DNA of 64,000 nucleotides from Himantopus leucocephalus (lineage: Eukaryota; Chordata; Aves; Charadriiformes; Recurvirostridae), in the NCBI GenBank assembly GCA_003993805.1, contig RSEF01000020.1, forward strand, positions 8,353,474-8,417,473. The letters run 5' to 3'. Both the position numbers and the translations under genes were made by a program. The notes under the pieces are model-generated. The model worked only from the letters and a program-made list of their open reading frames with translations. It was not told the origin of the DNA and searched no databases. Positions 1 through 12,500 of this stretch are shown one piece after another. Position 1 is the stretch's first letter, and each line of letters begins with the position of its first letter.

Positions 1-218
1 CCATGGAAAATGATTGCTAATGTTGAACCAGAGGACCTCCTGCTTAGCAGGTTTTGGCCCAAGAACCATGATGATGGTGTCTGACCTCCCATTCTCCTTG
101 GATGCTCCTGCTGAGCTTCCCATCATCTGGCTCAGAGCCTTGTGGGATGAGTAGTGACAGGGAAAGAGGCACCATGGTGCTGGAAGGGGAGCATCACAGC
201 GGGTTGTATCAGAGAGGC

Positions 219-318
219 NNNNNNNNNNNNNNNNNNNNNNNNNNNNNNNNNNNNNNNNNNNNNNNNNNNNNNNNNNNNNNNNNNNNNNNNNNNNNNNNNN
301 NNNNNNNNNNNNNNNNNN
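219..318. other. Assembly gap (100 N)
   Basis: A run of exactly 100 N, the usual placeholder for a scaffold gap of unknown size. The flanks are non-coding and give no clue to the missing content. Confidence 0.95.
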
Positions 319-1186
319 AAGAAAGCTTTGACACAGCAAGTAAAGAACCTAATTTACAAATTGTAATAGTTGCCATGTGTTTATTTCTTTGCCACGTGCA
401 TTTGATCGGTGCTGCTCTCAAGCTTTGGAGAGTCTTCAGCTGATGTCTAGTATTTTCACTTTAGCTTAGAAAAGATGATGGATTTGAGGTTTAATTAAAA
501 GGAACGCTCGTACTGATTTATTAAGTTTCCCTATTGCACATGGCAGCACCGGCACCAGACTGCTGATGGTGCTGCTCCAGCTTTGGGAAGAGCCTTGGCT
601 TGGATCAGCAGCTCTGACTGCAGTTACGAGGTGAAATGTGTGGTCAGGAGCGATTACTTACAGTCCTTCTCCCCTGCCTTAGATTTCTAACTTCCTTGGA
701 AAACTCCAATCTGTCTTCTCTTTAAAATGCCAGTAAAAGATGCTCAAGCTGTGGGGAAGCAAACCAGTAGCTCAGGTAACCTCCAGTCAGATCCCCTATG
801 ATGGGATTCACTAGGAAAGAGTCACCCAATGCCCCATGACCTTCTGCTGCCCCTCTGTAAGAATCTTTCCACTAAACCAGGACTGAAACTCGAAGGGAAT
901 TGAGCAATAGGATGTTTGAGCTGAACAGTAAAAAACAGTAAAAACAGGTGCAATGTTAAGCTAAATAACAGATGAACAATTTTAACAGAAAAACATAACC
1001 CATTGCCTAGAGGAGCCCTGATGATGTCATTACCTTATTTTCCCTAGGCTTGTGATGATGTGCTGTTTCCAATAAAAGGTGAAAGACTAGTCACCCCTCT
1101 GGATTCCTGTCCATTACAAATTAGATCCAGATGAAGCTGACTTTGATTTAAACACCCTTGCAGTAGGAACATTGGCGAGCTGTGCT

Positions 1187-1238
1187 TCAGCTAATTAAAC
1201 TTTCAGCAGTTCACCTTTGTGAGAGCTTAATTAGCTGA
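1187..1238. repeat. Perfect 12-bp inverted repeat containing TAATTA sites
   Basis: The left arm TCAGCTAATTAA (1187-1198) and right arm TTAATTAGCTGA (1227-1238) are exact reverse complements around a 28-bp spacer. Each arm carries a TAATTA homeodomain core. Confidence 0.7.
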
Positions 1239-1876
1239 GATACTGCCTTCTCTATATTTATCTTGTGTGTCTTCCAGAGGTGCATGTCGAAAGGAGGTTT
1301 GATTCACGAGTTGTGTAACCAGGAGTGTGCATAAGCTTTTCTCCTCTTCTCCCTGGAAGGATAGGTGCTGTGTAGGGGTCGATGGCTAAGTTTGGGTTGT
1401 TTGGGTTGTTTTTTTTTTTTTTTTTNTTTTTTTTTTCACAAGGACCCTGAATATTCAATGTACCTGTATGTTTTCAGAGACTTGAGCCCCGTAATTTTAA
1501 CCAGAGTTGCACGGTGAGATGTGTCAGACGCTTTCAGTGCTGCAATTGCCCAAGCAAAGCTGTTGCGTGTGCAGAGCCTCGTACATCAGCTCTGCTGGTA
1601 TTTGGATCAGGAGCGGGAAAACCCACTTTGGTAAATGATCTTTACTTCCAAAGCACACCCACTGTGTTTAAAATAATGTACAAAAGCCACCGAAATTCCA
1701 CCCCATCCCTCTGCGCAGCACATGCCCTGTAGCAACTCTCATTCTTGCCTGGATTTCTGGAGATGTTAAACTTCTCCTTCCCTCCCTCTCCTCCCTGCCT
1801 GTCTTGGTTATTCAGTCTCTCTCATGTGAGAATGCAGGTGATGATTTCCAGTGCAAATGGGGCAGGTACTGCCTTN

Positions 1877-2135
1877 GGAGGGGCAAACGACTTGTGCATA
1901 GCACCTTTTCTCCAAATCCCTGTGTCAGTTCCTCCAAAATCCTGAGAGAAGCTTAAAATCCTTAGGCTTTAAAGTTGATGCTGAGATTTGTTTTCGTGTT
2001 TGATTNAGAGGGGTGAACAACTTGTGCATAGCACCTTTTCTCCAAATCCGTGTGTCAGTTTCTCCAAAATCCTGACAGAAGCTTAAAATCTTTAGGCTTT
2101 AAAGTTGATGCTGAGATTTGTTTTCGTGTTTGATT
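1877..2135. repeat. Direct repeat of 129 bp around a single N, probable unmerged contig overlap
   Basis: Bases 1877-2005 and 2007-2135 are the same length and about 95% identical, both containing ACTTGTGCATAGCACCTTTT and ending GTGTTTGATT. Single Ns stand at 1876 and 2006. The pattern fits two contig ends that overlap, or two haplotypes, joined without merging; a real tandem duplication is less likely. Confidence 0.75.
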
Positions 2136-5100
2136 TGCTTGCCATTTCTTCACCTCTTTTTGACTTTACCTGCAAATATCAGATTTACAAATTTACCTTG
2201 GAATTAATATAAAAAATAGGATGTTTTTTCTGGCTCCCCAATGTGTAATATTAAAGGAAAGGCATTTCACACGCAAGCCTCGTGAGAATTGGGCTCAGAA
2301 AGTTTTATTCATGTGTAGCACTTTCTCAGCCAGGCATCCTAAAGACTTTCAAAACCCCACCTTTGCAGGCCAGACTGAAACCCAGCAACTCAGCCTTACC
2401 TTCGCTCTTCTAATGGTTTCAGGGCCCATATCCCAAACATGCGAGCATCATTAAATCTGCAGCTGCTGTGACTGTGCAACGCGTATCTCTATTTGACTTG
2501 CACACACTGGCTCCAGAAACTTTTCCCTCCTCCTGAGAGATTGATACTACTAGCAGCTTCCCTGAGCCTACACAGAACGATACACGCAGCCCAGGGTGCA
2601 AAGAAGTCCTTGATTCCTCAGTGTATCTCCAAACTATTGTAGAAATAGCAGGTGAATCACTTTTTTTATTAAGGTCAGGTCACCTCTCATATATATCCCA
2701 AGAAAAGTCATTGTCCTTCCCTGTAAAATTATTAAAAAAAAAAAAAAAATNGTGCCACAGCACACTGTAATTCTGGAAAAGAATTGCTTTAAAAGTACAT
2801 TTATCATTGCCTTCCCCCCCCCAAACTACCAGTCCTCTTGGAGAATACCTTCGAACAGTCCCTAATGGGGCAATAAATATTCAACTGGGCTTTGGTGGAT
2901 GGCTTTGGAGGACTTCTAATTACCTCTAATTAGGCTTATAAACCCTCCCTTGTGCACACTTAACTAATGCAGACTTCTCTGGTTGACATTTTTTCCCTCC
3001 GCTAAAGGCCAGCTCCTGGCTCTGTTCACACATTGTTCATATGCAGCATCCTCCAGGAGAACGGATCCGGGGAGGGGAGGTGGTAAATTAAAATGGGTGC
3101 AGAGGTGGGGGGTCAAGTGCCAAATCTGAGAAATGCGGGGAAATCCAGCTGCTTCCCAGAAGGAGAGTGTGGCTGGCACCAGCGGGGTGCAGACCACAGC
3201 CTAAAAACGTGGATTCTTGTGGAAGTCACTGCCCTGCTTGTCACAGGGTCTTATTTTGCCAGGAATTAAGTGCCCCAGGATTGATGCTGGCAACTTTCTG
3301 AGTTTTGGATGGTGATTTGGTAGCAGCAGCATCCCAGCTTCCCCAGGAGATGCTGTCAGCCCCGGCTTTCCCAAGCGTAGGCTCTCAGTAAGCCCCTGTG
3401 CCTTGGAGGACATGTGTCGGGGACTGTGCTCAGCCCATTATTCTGTTTTCTGATTTATGCAGCACTTGGAGGTCTTTGCACTGGAAAACATTGCTCCATA
3501 TGGCAACTTGGCCTTTTTAGATGTGAACAGTTCCCCTGTACCTGGTCCTCCCTATCCAAGGAAGGGCTAAAGTCAGTCAAGCATTGAGTTGAGCCTTATT
3601 AAGAAAGTCCATAGGTGGCTGTGTCACCCTGAGCACAGACCCCATGGGTAGGGTCTCATTCCCTACTCCCAACTCCAAGCCACCACCAGGTAGCACCTCA
3701 TCCAGAAATGCCCCTTTCCTTTGCAAGGTGATATTGGAAACACTCCCTATGGAGCACTATTCCCTAAACGCTATGGCCCAACCAGCATCTCACCTTTCCT
3801 GGGCTGCTTGGCCCAGAAAAGTCCTTGGCAATCCTTTCTCACCCCATCCACCACCACCACCAAACATGGGGCATTGCTCTGTTCCTTCGTTTCGCTCTCG
3901 CGCAGGGCAATTATTCTCTCCATGGCTTCAGTGTGCTGCGGTTAGTCAAGCCCCAACACAGCAAGGGCAATGCCACCTTTCACTACGTGATTAATGAATG
4001 TCTGACAGCCTTAGGGGAAAAAACAACTCAAAAAACATTGAATGGTTTGATAATAGAACCAGTGCCTGGAGCCAGGCGGGAGGCACTGCGCAAAGCTCCC
4101 ACTGTCCCAGGGACCAGTCACGCGTCTTGCTCCGAAGGGCCAGCGCGGCTGCTGGGCACGGAAGGGCTGGGATCTCTCTGTGTCTCTGAGCCTTTGCAGC
4201 CTTTCTGAGTTAAAGCTGATTTCTACAGTAGTCATCTTCCTGAATTCCTCTATCCTTTACATCAGTGAATTTTACTTTAAAAGCTGTTTCTAAAAGAACT
4301 CGGGCTGGGAGCTTACAAAGGAGCTAGAGAGAGTCCTGTGGATAACACACCAGAGGTGTGGAGCCTTCCCTGGCAAGTAAACCTTTTAAAAATGAAATAA
4401 ACCTCGGCAAGCAGCTCTGGGCAAGTGTTTGTAGCCCTGTTCTTATTCCCACAGTCTCTGTTCCCAACTCTGTGTACTGCTGCGGCTCCAGCCCCAAAGC
4501 CTTTGGATGAAGGTTGTCAGAAGTGTGCGTTCCCCTCGCCTTGGCTCAAAACAACCTGTGCCTGATTTCCTCCCAGGTTCTCCTTCGGTCAGGGCTGACT
4601 GTTCACATGCGGAAGCAGGTAAACGTCCTGGCACGTATTGTCCTGTTCTGGCCTGGTACAAAGATCTCGAAGCCACCCTGGTGGAAGTCAGCATCTTGCC
4701 AAGTCAGTCTGAGCACAACACGCGGCTGCACCCTGGACCACGAGACGAGGGGCAGCAGAGCTCGGGATTGCCACAAATCCTGATGTTCATCCCTGCTGAC
4801 AGCTGATGCTCAAAGCACAAGGTTGCTCTGGCATGGTTAGCTCTGGGCATAAGGATCATCCTTGTTGAGTGCAAACACCTTTTCAGTGGCAGCTGAACCC
4901 CTTGACGCACAGATATTGTCCCATGGTGGACACAGTGCTCTGTGCTCCCTTATCAGGTGCTGCTCGGTGCTGCTCTGATGGGAAATTTAGCTGCAGCAAA
5001 CAAATAAAGGAGGCAGCACACAGCAGCACTCGAAAAGGCAGGTCAAAACGGCATTGGAAGGCTTGTCTGACTCTCTCAAGGTGGTAAAAATGAAGGTTTT

Positions 5101-8100
5101 CTATGACAATGTCTTTTTCTCTAATTGATTTCTTCTGGCTCTGCCTCTGATGTGCTTTCAGTGCACTAGGGCCTTGGCGTTTATGAACTGCTGATCCTGC
5201 CAGCCGCAAGGGTATCTTTGCTGTGGCCAGCACTGCCATGCATGCTGGGCCAGGTCCTACCCTCACCTACCCTGCGAGGGATGCTCCTAGCCAGCCAAGG
5301 GTCCTTTCTAGCCTTGGCTGCATTAAACACCCAACAGTTTCACTGGAGATGGGCTATAAACTTACATTTTTGGTGCAGCGTTTCCCTAAGTGTGGCTAAA
5401 GTCTCCACCAACGACAGCGATGGCATCTGAGGGGCAAGGAGAGCCTTGCCAGGGCTGCACAACTTGATGGGCATAGCTCTGAGCTCCCACACTGGGACCC
5501 ACATTGCTGTTCCTCTTGGATCTCACCTAAACAGGGATCTTCACAGGGACCATTTTTGTAGGCGTCTGCTTTCCCATTTAATCGATTTTCTCGGCTGCGA
5601 GATAGATTATTTGGGTAAAGGTGTTTATATCCTGGATAAAGACCAAGAAGTTGAGGTGCTGATCTGGGGCGAACCATCCCCTCAGACCTTTGGGGAATTG
5701 CTTGTAATAAGTTGTTGCTATGGCTCTGGACAGATTTTCTTGTATCCTAGCAATGATCGTTTTTGACTGAAGCTTTGGTTGCTACAGTTGGGATCTTGAT
5801 GGAAATATTCAGACTGTCAGCCCCTTGCCTGCTCCTGTGCCGTCCCTTCCACAAATGTTCTCCTGTCCCCCTCCACAAAACTGATAGCTTGCCTCAGGGA
5901 ACGTCATTCCTTGCAAGCGAGCAATTTACACCTTGCTGAAATGATCACCGTATTAGAATAGCATCATTTCTGCATGGGACCTGACTTGATTTTTAATAAA
6001 CTGCAGGGCTGGTGTGATGGGTACTTATGAGTCACTGGCTGTAGCAGAGCTGAGCTGCTCTCTGCCTTCGAAACCCGTTTCAGTGAATCCCCCCTCAGAA
6101 GTCTCATTGATTTTTGCCTGCATAATTTACACGTTTGTGTTTGTCTTCTGTGAATAAAGGAGCAAACAATGGCTGGGTCTGCTCACAGAGGCAGTCCTTT
6201 GAAGCAAATATCCCTCAATGAAACACTTTCATGAATTCCAAAGCTCCTTCACTTGTGGGAGAAGAAAATAAAAAATAGCAAACCCTAGCAATAAAAAAAA
6301 GAAATTGTTACTGTTATGTGGTGTTTCAAAACTAGAAAGTTTTCCACAGTTCCAGCAAACAACATTTTCCGGGGTAGAACAAGCCGTGCTGAAATGTAGC
6401 CAGAGGTCTGGCTTTCTAAGCTCGCTTCTCTCCTCAACCAGTGCAGCAGCGGCACTGGCAGAGGGCTGGACACCGACGCTGGGTAAAGGGCTGCGAGTCG
6501 GGACGGCCAGGTCTCAGGGTCACATTGCAGGACTTGCCAGGTCCCATCAACAGCCTCAGCCACTGAAGTTAAATAAGCATCTAAGAACCTCTGGGCTGTT
6601 TTTTTGTTTCTTTCTTATAGCTGTAAAAAGTCTTGGTCAAGAAGTGAAGTGTACACTCTCTGAATATGGGACAAAAAAAGATTGGAAAGAATCTCATATG
6701 CATGTTTTAACCCTATGATTTTTAAGACCTCCTGCTTTTTGGAGCATGACTCATGTTGGTGGGCTCTTTTGTTTCTACATTAAGTGGTCAGCACTTTTTT
6801 CCTTGCACAATTCAAAGCTCAGCTCAATCATGAAGGACAAAGATGCGAAATCTCTCTCCAGCAGAAAGGACGCACTGCAGGAACCCCTTCTGCCGGAGAT
6901 GTTTGACTACAGAGAGCAAAATGGCCCTTTGGTCCTGGCAGCACAGCCTTTTACATTTGCTATTATAGTTGATTGATTATTTTTTTTTTTCCCACTCTGT
7001 GCTGTGTGGAGCTGTCTGTCTCATTTCCGTTGAAAAACTCTATTGCTCAAGTAATTTATATGTGTGTTACATGTTATACGTACCTAAGCCATAGGATCAA
7101 ACTCTACTGCTCCCCCACGGGAACAGCTCCGCATCCATCAAAATTTCTGTCCCACAAAATGGGTGTTATCTGTGATTTCAATGTTTTCCTCTTCCAAGAG
7201 CCTGATTCGGGTCCCCTGCCAGTAACAAGATCACGACTGAGAATATTTAAGGAATCCAAATATTCTATTGTGAGCACTTTCTGGACTGGCAGCAGGGATA
7301 ATTTGCCCATGCCCGTCTTTTCTTCTTTTACACAAATTTTACTTCTTGCTGCAGCCCACAAATTAGTCAGCTCCTCTCTGACTGCACTAAAATGCTTTCA
7401 TTGGGATTACAAGAAAAATGTTAGCACAAGGGCAGAGAGGGTTTTTTTGTTATTTTCTGCTCATTTATCCATACCTACTTTTGTGTGAAATAGTCTGGGG
7501 AGTCCTTTTTCATTTCTCTCCTAGTCCGTAATGCCAAAATTTGAAGGAATGGATGAACTTTTACTCCTGATGGTCCAAATAGTCCTGAGGACTTCAAAGA
7601 AAGTAAGTAGAAACATGTCACCGTGTTTTTGGAGATGGCATACGAAAAGAAATATGCGTGTGCCCGTTCCTCCAAATTTCTACCACCAGTTCATTCTCAA
7701 GAGGTTGACTGAATTTCCATCATCACAGATGAGAGAAGGTGCCTTGGGTGTGGGTATCTCATGCGAGGATTTCAAGCCCGTGGAGCAGGAGATTGTTCAG
7801 GCCAAGGGTTTCGCTCTGTAAAGGAAGGAGCCGTTTGATTTTTGAACCTGGAGGCCAGAGGTGGGAATGGATTTCTATTCCCCCAAGTTCCATTCAGAGC
7901 TGAACGTCTGGTGTGAAACACATTTCCAGTTGGAAATATGGTACAGGAGATCAAAAAAGGAATATTTTTCCCCCCTTAGAGAATAAACTTTTATGTATAT
8001 TGCTCAGTGTAGAAAATGTCTTCTTCCTGTTGAACAGTGAAATAAAAATGACATGACTATTTCCATTTGCCAAGACCATTTTCAGCCTGAGCCAGCCCAA

Positions 8101-9494
8101 AGGCACAACTTGGTATTTTCAAGTGTCAATCAAAGATGCTTTCCCTTCAGCTGGTGCAGGGTCCAACAATAGGCCATATGGGACGTTAGTCTATGCCAAA
8201 TGAAGAAGAATTGAATCAGGAATAAAATACGTCAAAGTATGTTTATGCTAATTCCAAGCTCTACAGTCATGATGATGGGAGGGGACTTATTGTAGTCATG
8301 CCAACCCAACTGGCAAAATAAACATCATCACAGGTATAAATATCCCTACAGTTTTGGATATTTAGACTGGCAGGATAAGGCCTAAAGACATCATGATAAT
8401 TTTTTTTTTTTTTTTTTTTTTTNTTTTTTTGTGAAAAATTACTGTGTTCTTAAGTAGCCAGAGACTGCTGTGGTTTACAGACAATACTTCGATGGGCACG
8501 GTCCAGATCTCCAAAGATATTCAGGTGCTTGGAATCAAGCCTTTACCTTCCAGTACTCGGACTGAGCAGCACAGAGTGCTGTAAATAACTGCTGTACAAA
8601 TACACGTGCTGTATGTGAATCTGGGCCCAAGTAGAGGCTGGTGTGATGATATGCAGGACTTCTGCTTTGAAAACAGGCAAAGCAGCTGTAGTTTTAGAGG
8701 AAGATAGTATAGTTTTTGGAAATCAGTGGGAAATGGGTGCTTTTTTGAAAAACTTCCTCCTTAATCAACAAAACCCTTGTCATCCAGAAAACTGTGGGAG
8801 TAACAGATGGCTGATGTTTCTTTTCATGTAGGCCAGTCAGCAGGAAAATAATAGAAGCATGTGTCCTAATGAGCAGAAAGAAGATGTGAGCCTGAAGGTA
8901 CCAGTAACGTGGGAGATGGACGCAGACAAACCAGGTAGTACCATCCCTGTTATTGAAAGATGTTCTTATCTGTTGCGCAAAAAGACATGTGCTGGGGTCT
9001 GTGCAGGGAGAAAGGATCTTTGGCCCTAATTCAGACTATTTTAGCATCTTTTTCTGGAGCTCTTGGACTGCCCACACTCCACCTCCCTAGGTGCACACTG
9101 GAGAGGTGCAGCACCTGGATCAAGTGCCTGTATGATGAGCGTGGCCTCAGCTTGTCTGTCAGCTGTTAAAAAAAATGATGCTCTGAAAGTTTTTTTAAAA
9201 AACCCCCTTTGAATGCAGACCCTATAATAGGTACCAAAGGTGATCTCAGGAGGTTTAATCATAGCCGGTCTACCAGACAGGATGGTAGCAACTCAACAAC
9301 CCCCAATTCCATGGGTTTCCTGAAAAAAACTTTCCTGCCCTGTTTGGACGGTACTTTGGAAGATCGCTAAGACTGTCTGTCAGCTATATACGAATGAATC
9401 CAACCAGTAATGAGGAGACTGATGAAATAAAAAGAAGTTGGAACAGAACTGTCATTACAACCTCTACTGCAGGCAGCTTTTGGACAGAGCTTAA

Positions 9495-9565
9495 GGAAGT
9501 AAATATACATATATTTATATTTATAAATATTTTTATTTATAAATATATACGTATTTATTTTTCAT
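9495..9565. repeat. AT-rich low-complexity tract with palindromes
   Basis: An almost pure A/T stretch with a perfect 14-bp palindrome ATATTTATAAATAT at 9517-9530 and a second similar TTTATAAATA copy just after it. It is probably microsatellite-like, and no function is implied. Confidence 0.7.
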
Positions 9566-12500
9566 ACTAGCCCTTCCAAACTCAGTAAGGACAAAATGCT
9601 GTTGAATTCTGGGAATCACCAGAAATCAGCATTTCAGGGTTGCTTCAGAAGCTGTGGGAAAGCTGCCCTTATTTCCCGCGCAAGCGAGGCAGGTCCCCAG
9701 TGCCAATGAGTGTGAGCCAGTTACTACTCAACTATAATTGAGATTTAAGAGCTATCATTTCCTATTGGTTAACCAAGGAAATATTTATGGCCAAAGCCTG
9801 GTGCCAAGCACAATATTTATGACCAAGTTTTTAGCACTGACTGCATTTTTTAGTGCTGATTTTTGCACAGAGGGCACAGATCACATTCACACTGATGTGG
9901 GCATGAAACCGAAGCCTGAAGTCATCAAGACAGAGCTTGGAGCAGGGTCTATCTCTGGCAAATCTCATCCTTGTCTTCACAGCGGCCTCGGTGAGAGCAC
10001 TTGAAGCAGACATCAGAAGGCTTGGATGGCTCTTCTCTGCTCTCCATCCCCGGCTAAAATGACCTCTGCTCAGGGTGCTAATGCCTGGCACGGGTGTTCT
10101 AGATCGTGTCTATGCACTGAGACCGAGGGCTTCAAATAAGGGTGGCGCCTCCTGAGCTTCACTGATTCAACCCGAGGTGGATGGAGGCTCTCTCAGCTCC
10201 TGCTCTCCAGCTGGACAGATGGTACGTGCACCACTGAGCCCCTGACGTTCGTTGCCCCAGGTGTTCAGCAGATTTATTTCACTTCACATTAATACATCAG
10301 GCCAGGAGCTCGGGGGAGGTTGTAACTTATTCAGCCACCTCATCTGGCTAATTACACTGTGGCTCTCATCAAGCCCTGCTTTGCTTGAAGCGTGCAGCGC
10401 CCTCGGACAGGTTTGTGCTGGCTGGGAAGATGTGATCTGTAGCTGTTGCTGATTATGGAGAGAAAAGTGAAAGGATTTGTCAATCAGTCAACTCTAGATT
10501 TCTTTAGCAAACAAATTGGGCAGCATTTGCCCTCTGGTGAGGAAGGACAAGAGCCTAATTTAGATCTACAAAGCTGAGCAGTGAAACCAAAGCTATCCTT
10601 GGAGAACAAACTTGTCTGGAGAGACATGCTTCTGTTCTCTAATTTAAAAATCCATCTTCTTGGATCTTGAGAGAAACAAAAGCTGCCTCCTTGCTCTTTA
10701 CGGGCTCTTTACAATGAAATCTGGCATTTACAAATAAGACATAGATGTTCATCTGATTTGTAACATGAGGTCTTTAACAGTCATAGAGCTGGAAGCCTTA
10801 ATGAGGCCATGACTTGCTGCTTTGCTTCCTTTCCGTTTTCAATGGTTGGCTCACTTTGTTGCTTTGTTTTAACATAGCTAGAATCACAAATCCTCTTGTT
10901 GCTTTATTGATAATGAACCCTATTCACAAATTCCCAAGGTATGTCTGAGTGAGGAACAGGAAGAGGAGAAATCCAGAGAAGCTGGATTAGAGCATTTTCT
11001 TGATACCAGGAGTCAATGGTTGGAGAAAAATATCATCACCATGTTACAGAGCTGTGGAGGAGAGGGAGGTGGGAACCAGCCAGGGGACAAAGGTGGTGAG
11101 ACAATTCCCCCTGCTCTCCATCAGCACAGCCTGGCCAGAGGTAAATACAACTGGATGCTCCCCAGAGCTTCGTTATGGAGCTAATCCTGCAAGGTGCTGA
11201 GCTCCCTTAACTCCCAGCTCAGTAATGCATGAGAATTTCAAGGCAACACAATAGGTTAATGCATCAGGGCTCTTGCGCTTGGATTCAAATCTTAATCAGC
11301 TCACAGGGAGGAGGGAGAGATGTTGCATTAGCAATACTGCCCTGCTGTGAAGTGTATATATTATCTGCTTCACGTCTTATTGAGCATCTCTGCATGGCTG
11401 GAAGCGTGGGGGCTGCCCTGGGTCAGGACTGTTGGTGTCCAGGCTGGAGGACGTGTGTGAGCGGTGGCCCTGAGTACCCGGGGCAGGGCCACCAGGCATG
11501 GGGCTGCCAGTTTTGTCTGCTCACTGTGTGCGCTTCGTGATGGAAACTAGTCTAGAAAGGAATCACGTGGGTGATGCAGCTTCGGAGCATCTCACGTCAG
11601 ATGCACTGCTCTTCGCAAGTAGAAAGCTGGGTTCTCGCTGTGGATGCTGTAGTTGTTGTAAAGCCACGGCACGGCCTTTGTCCCCAGAGTCTGATCATTG
11701 CCATGAGGATGCTTCAGGAAATAACATGAGGCTGCAGTAGTATTGTATGGTTGGAAATCCACAGACAACTTCCAAGAAGGAAAGAAGCCTGGGAGAAGCC
11801 TGGGCTTCATAACCGTATCTGCTGCTTCGGACATAATCATTACTACACTTGCTTTTTCTCTGTTGTTTTTACTTCCATGCAGGTGTCTCAGGTTCCCTGT
11901 GTGGCCAGAAGTCTCTTACACAGTAAAAACATTTGGTTTAGTTAAAAATGTCTTTCAAAGTCTTCTGGCACAGACAGTCTGAAATACATCTGAATAAATC
12001 AGAGTCACTCTTGTGAGGCCAGCAGTACCTTGCAGATTTCCCCGAGGGAAACAGCCTCACGTGTCCCTCTGCTCTGCTCATTTCACTGAAAGGAGATCTC
12101 TCCCCCTTCAGTGTTGGTTTTCTTCCTGCTGCTTTTGCTTCACCTGAAGTCTCTGTTGATGACAAAGCAGTTAGGAACAGGAGAGAGAAATCTTCATCAC
12201 AGGAATGGACACAAAGGAAAAAAAAATCAGATCACCTTTGAATGCAAAGAGGATGTTTCTCAAGCATTCCATTAACTGGCTTTGTCCCCTGTGTCAAGCC
12301 CAAACAGGGAATGAGTAAGGAGATATTATCATTATTATGTCCCACTTCTGTAGATTCAAACATGCAGATGACATTTTACAAAACAAACAGAGGCCAAGGG
12401 CTTGCCCTGGAGAGCCGGCAGTGACATCCAAGGCAAGACCATGGAGAGAGAGGGCAAATTGAAAGAAAACATGCAATCCTAGGATTCCCTCTGAGCGCAG

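Noticed and set aside
12310..12400. Possible MIR-like counts block (ATTATCATTATTATGTCCCA)
   Set aside because: The following conserved AAGGTCACA and GGCAGAGCTGGG blocks are absent.
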